Origin: a virus
Virus record (IMG/VR): IMGVR_UViG_3300021438_000073
Location: 1-21,409 of that record
Direction: 5' to 3' (one strand)
DNA: 21,409 nt
In this document: piece by piece, positions 20,505 to 21,409 of the stretch
Layout of the letters: every line of letters begins with the position of its first letter
How positions within the stretch are numbered: position 1 is the stretch's first letter
Translations under genes and position numbers: made by a program
The notes under the pieces: generated by a model
Told to the model about the DNA's origin: nothing
What the model saw: the letters and a program-made list of their open reading frames with translations, nothing else
Databases searched by the model: none

Positions 20505-20923
20505 TATTCAACTCCTGCTGGAAGTGGAGCAAAATCAAATCCTGTATAATAATACCCATTTGGAGTTACATAATCAGGGCATGCTACCCAATATAACGGG
20601 CTTGGCACAGTTGTTTGAGCTGTTGAAACAGCCACAACTCTATAACCTAACACAACAGGAGGCGAATAGTTGTTGTCATATATTTTATCATTAGGAGAAA
20701 TTAACGCATATTCTTGTGGTGGAGGAGGCACATACGGAGCAACAGGTCCATAAACTCCCGCCTGAAGATCTGTATATAATTGACGACCGTATTCTTCTGG
20801 ATCATTAGGAGATGCAGTAAAAGGAATATAATTTGAAAATGTATCAAATTTAACACTGCAATTAATTGCACTGTTTTGAGCATTTGCATAAACAGGATTT
20901 TTTACGCCTTCAATTGTTGGCAT
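20504..20923 (-). CDS. Putative fibre-associated or assembly protein, 139 aa
   Basis: Opens MPTIEGVKNPVYANAQNSAI, has KFDTFSNYIPFTASPNDPEE, then YGRQLYTDLQAGVYGPVAPY and a Pro/Tyr-rich second half. The NP-Y-N ... C-VKF-T ... I-F-A-DPE-YG-Y pattern is one I associate with phage tail-fibre assembly or tail-tip proteins. No enzyme motif. Position directly after a fibre gene supports this. Confidence 0.55.
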   Translation of the reverse strand: MPTIEGVKNPVYANAQNSAINCSVKFDTFSNYIPFTASPNDPEEYGRQLYTDLQAGVYGPVAPYVPPPPQEYALISPNDKIYDNNYSPPVVLGYRVVAVSTAQTTVPSPLYWVACPDYVTPNGYYYTGFDFAPLPAGVE

Positions 20924-20924
20924 T

Positions 20925-21409
20925 TTAAGCTATCCTTTGAAATAAATTATTACCAATAGAATACTGACCGCCTCCGCAAAACATATAAGTTCCTGGAGGA
21001 TTAGTCCCGCCAGGAGAATTAACATCATGGCAAAAAAAATCACTGCCACTAAAAATAGATCCAGGTGACCCACTATATCCTGTACTAACAAATTGCCCAA
21101 ATACATATGCTCCTACTGCGGCAAATACATTAATGGGAGATGGAGACGTAGAAGAAACCCAAGCAGTCCCATTGCTGGTCAATACGTTTCCGGATGTTCC
21201 AGGAGTAGGGACGTTTAAAGTTAACGTACCAGAAGACGTAACAGGTCCACCACTAAAACTAAAACCATATGATGAACTTGCGTTAACGCTAGTAACTGTA
21301 CCAGCAGAAATAACTTGAGATACCCATGCTGATCCATTGCTAACTAAAGCGTTTCCTGCATTTCCAGGAAAAGGACCAGTAAGTGTTAATGTTCCATTTG
21401 TATCAATTG
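20925..21409 (-). CDS. Tail-fibre protein, 5' end outside the window
   Basis: The minus frame is open from the right edge to TAA at 20927-20925. The TTG at 21182 is not needed as a start, because the coding pattern continues unbroken to the edge (161 codons). From the edge it reads a partial repeat ending GNALVSNGSAWVSQ, a full repeat GTVTSVNASSSYGFSFSGGP to SNGTAWVSS, then a C-terminal 75-aa domain (SPINVFAAVGAYVFGQFVST, FFCHDVNSPGGTNPPGTYMF). Repeats are those of the 304-aa fibre gene. The N-terminal attachment domain must lie to the right. Confidence 0.75.
   Translation of the reverse strand, partial: IDTNGTLTLTGPFPGNAGNALVSNGSAWVSQVISAGTVTSVNASSSYGFSFSGGPVTSSGTLTLNVPTPGTSGNVLTSNGTAWVSSTSPSPINVFAAVGAYVFGQFVSTGYSGSPGSIFSGSDFFCHDVNSPGGTNPPGTYMFCGGGQYSIGNNLFQRIA
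21150..21302 (-). repeat. Fibre repeat, copy in the incomplete fibre gene
   Basis: Encodes about 51 residues matching 19475-19627. A further partial copy (PGNAGNALVSNGSAWVSQ) runs from 21315 to the right edge, so the incomplete gene carries tandem copies. Confidence 0.7.

Overview
The window is a stretch of a tailed-phage genome (or a prophage very like one). The set of recognisable virion proteins suggests a short-tailed, podovirus-type particle: three or four long Ala/Gly/Gln-rich internal-virion-type proteins and a tail-fibre/appendage cluster, with no tape-measure or contractile-sheath gene visible. Two genes point to an alphaproteobacterial host: a GcrA-family regulator (5961-6431) and a holin of the family first named from gene transfer agents (7770-8159). 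Several small structural proteins resemble ones I know from aquatic phages. No integrase, CI-type repressor, tRNA, CRISPR array or insertion sequence is seen. Both edges cut genes, so the genome continues on either side.

Layout. (1) 1-83 is the 3' end of a rightward membrane-protein gene, followed by a UUCG-tetraloop terminator at 132-158. (2) 125-1916 is a short leftward operon. It starts at a good promoter (1949-1977) and runs ribbon-helix-helix regulator, putative replication protein, unknown 96-aa protein, possible 43-aa ORF, GNAT acetyltransferase. The replication-type gene carries a helically phased array of five 8-bp repeats in its linker region, next to an AT-rich patch, so it looks like an origin lying inside an initiator gene. 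(3) 1984-7268 is a rightward early operon of tightly overlapping genes: YqaJ-type exonuclease, several small unknowns including an AT-rich zinc-ribbon ORF, a RecT/Red-beta-like annealing protein, a small protein with an SSB-like C-terminal tip, an Hjc-like Holliday junction resolvase, the GcrA-like regulator and a glycosyltransferase. Together these make a near-complete phage recombination module. (4) 7252-21409 is a long leftward late operon. In transcription order (right to left) it holds tail-fibre and appendage genes, small structural proteins, internal virion proteins, small membrane and basic proteins, a second glycosyltransferase, a holin and a GH108 endolysin.

The two big operons converge and overlap by 17 bp at 7252-7268. 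The late operon is broken once, at 19719-20180, by a free-standing HNH endonuclease gene on the opposite strand with its own near-consensus promoter. Most neighbours overlap as TAATG or ATGA, which suggests translational coupling throughout.

Points most worth a second look: the iteron array inside the replication gene; a 113-aa structural gene that appears to start at ATT behind a strong Shine-Dalgarno (15911); a LamG-like domain inserted into the middle of a glycine-rich appendage protein; the HNH intruder with its divergent regulatory junction; and the phage-borne GcrA homologue. Family names are from motif recognition by eye; no database search was run.
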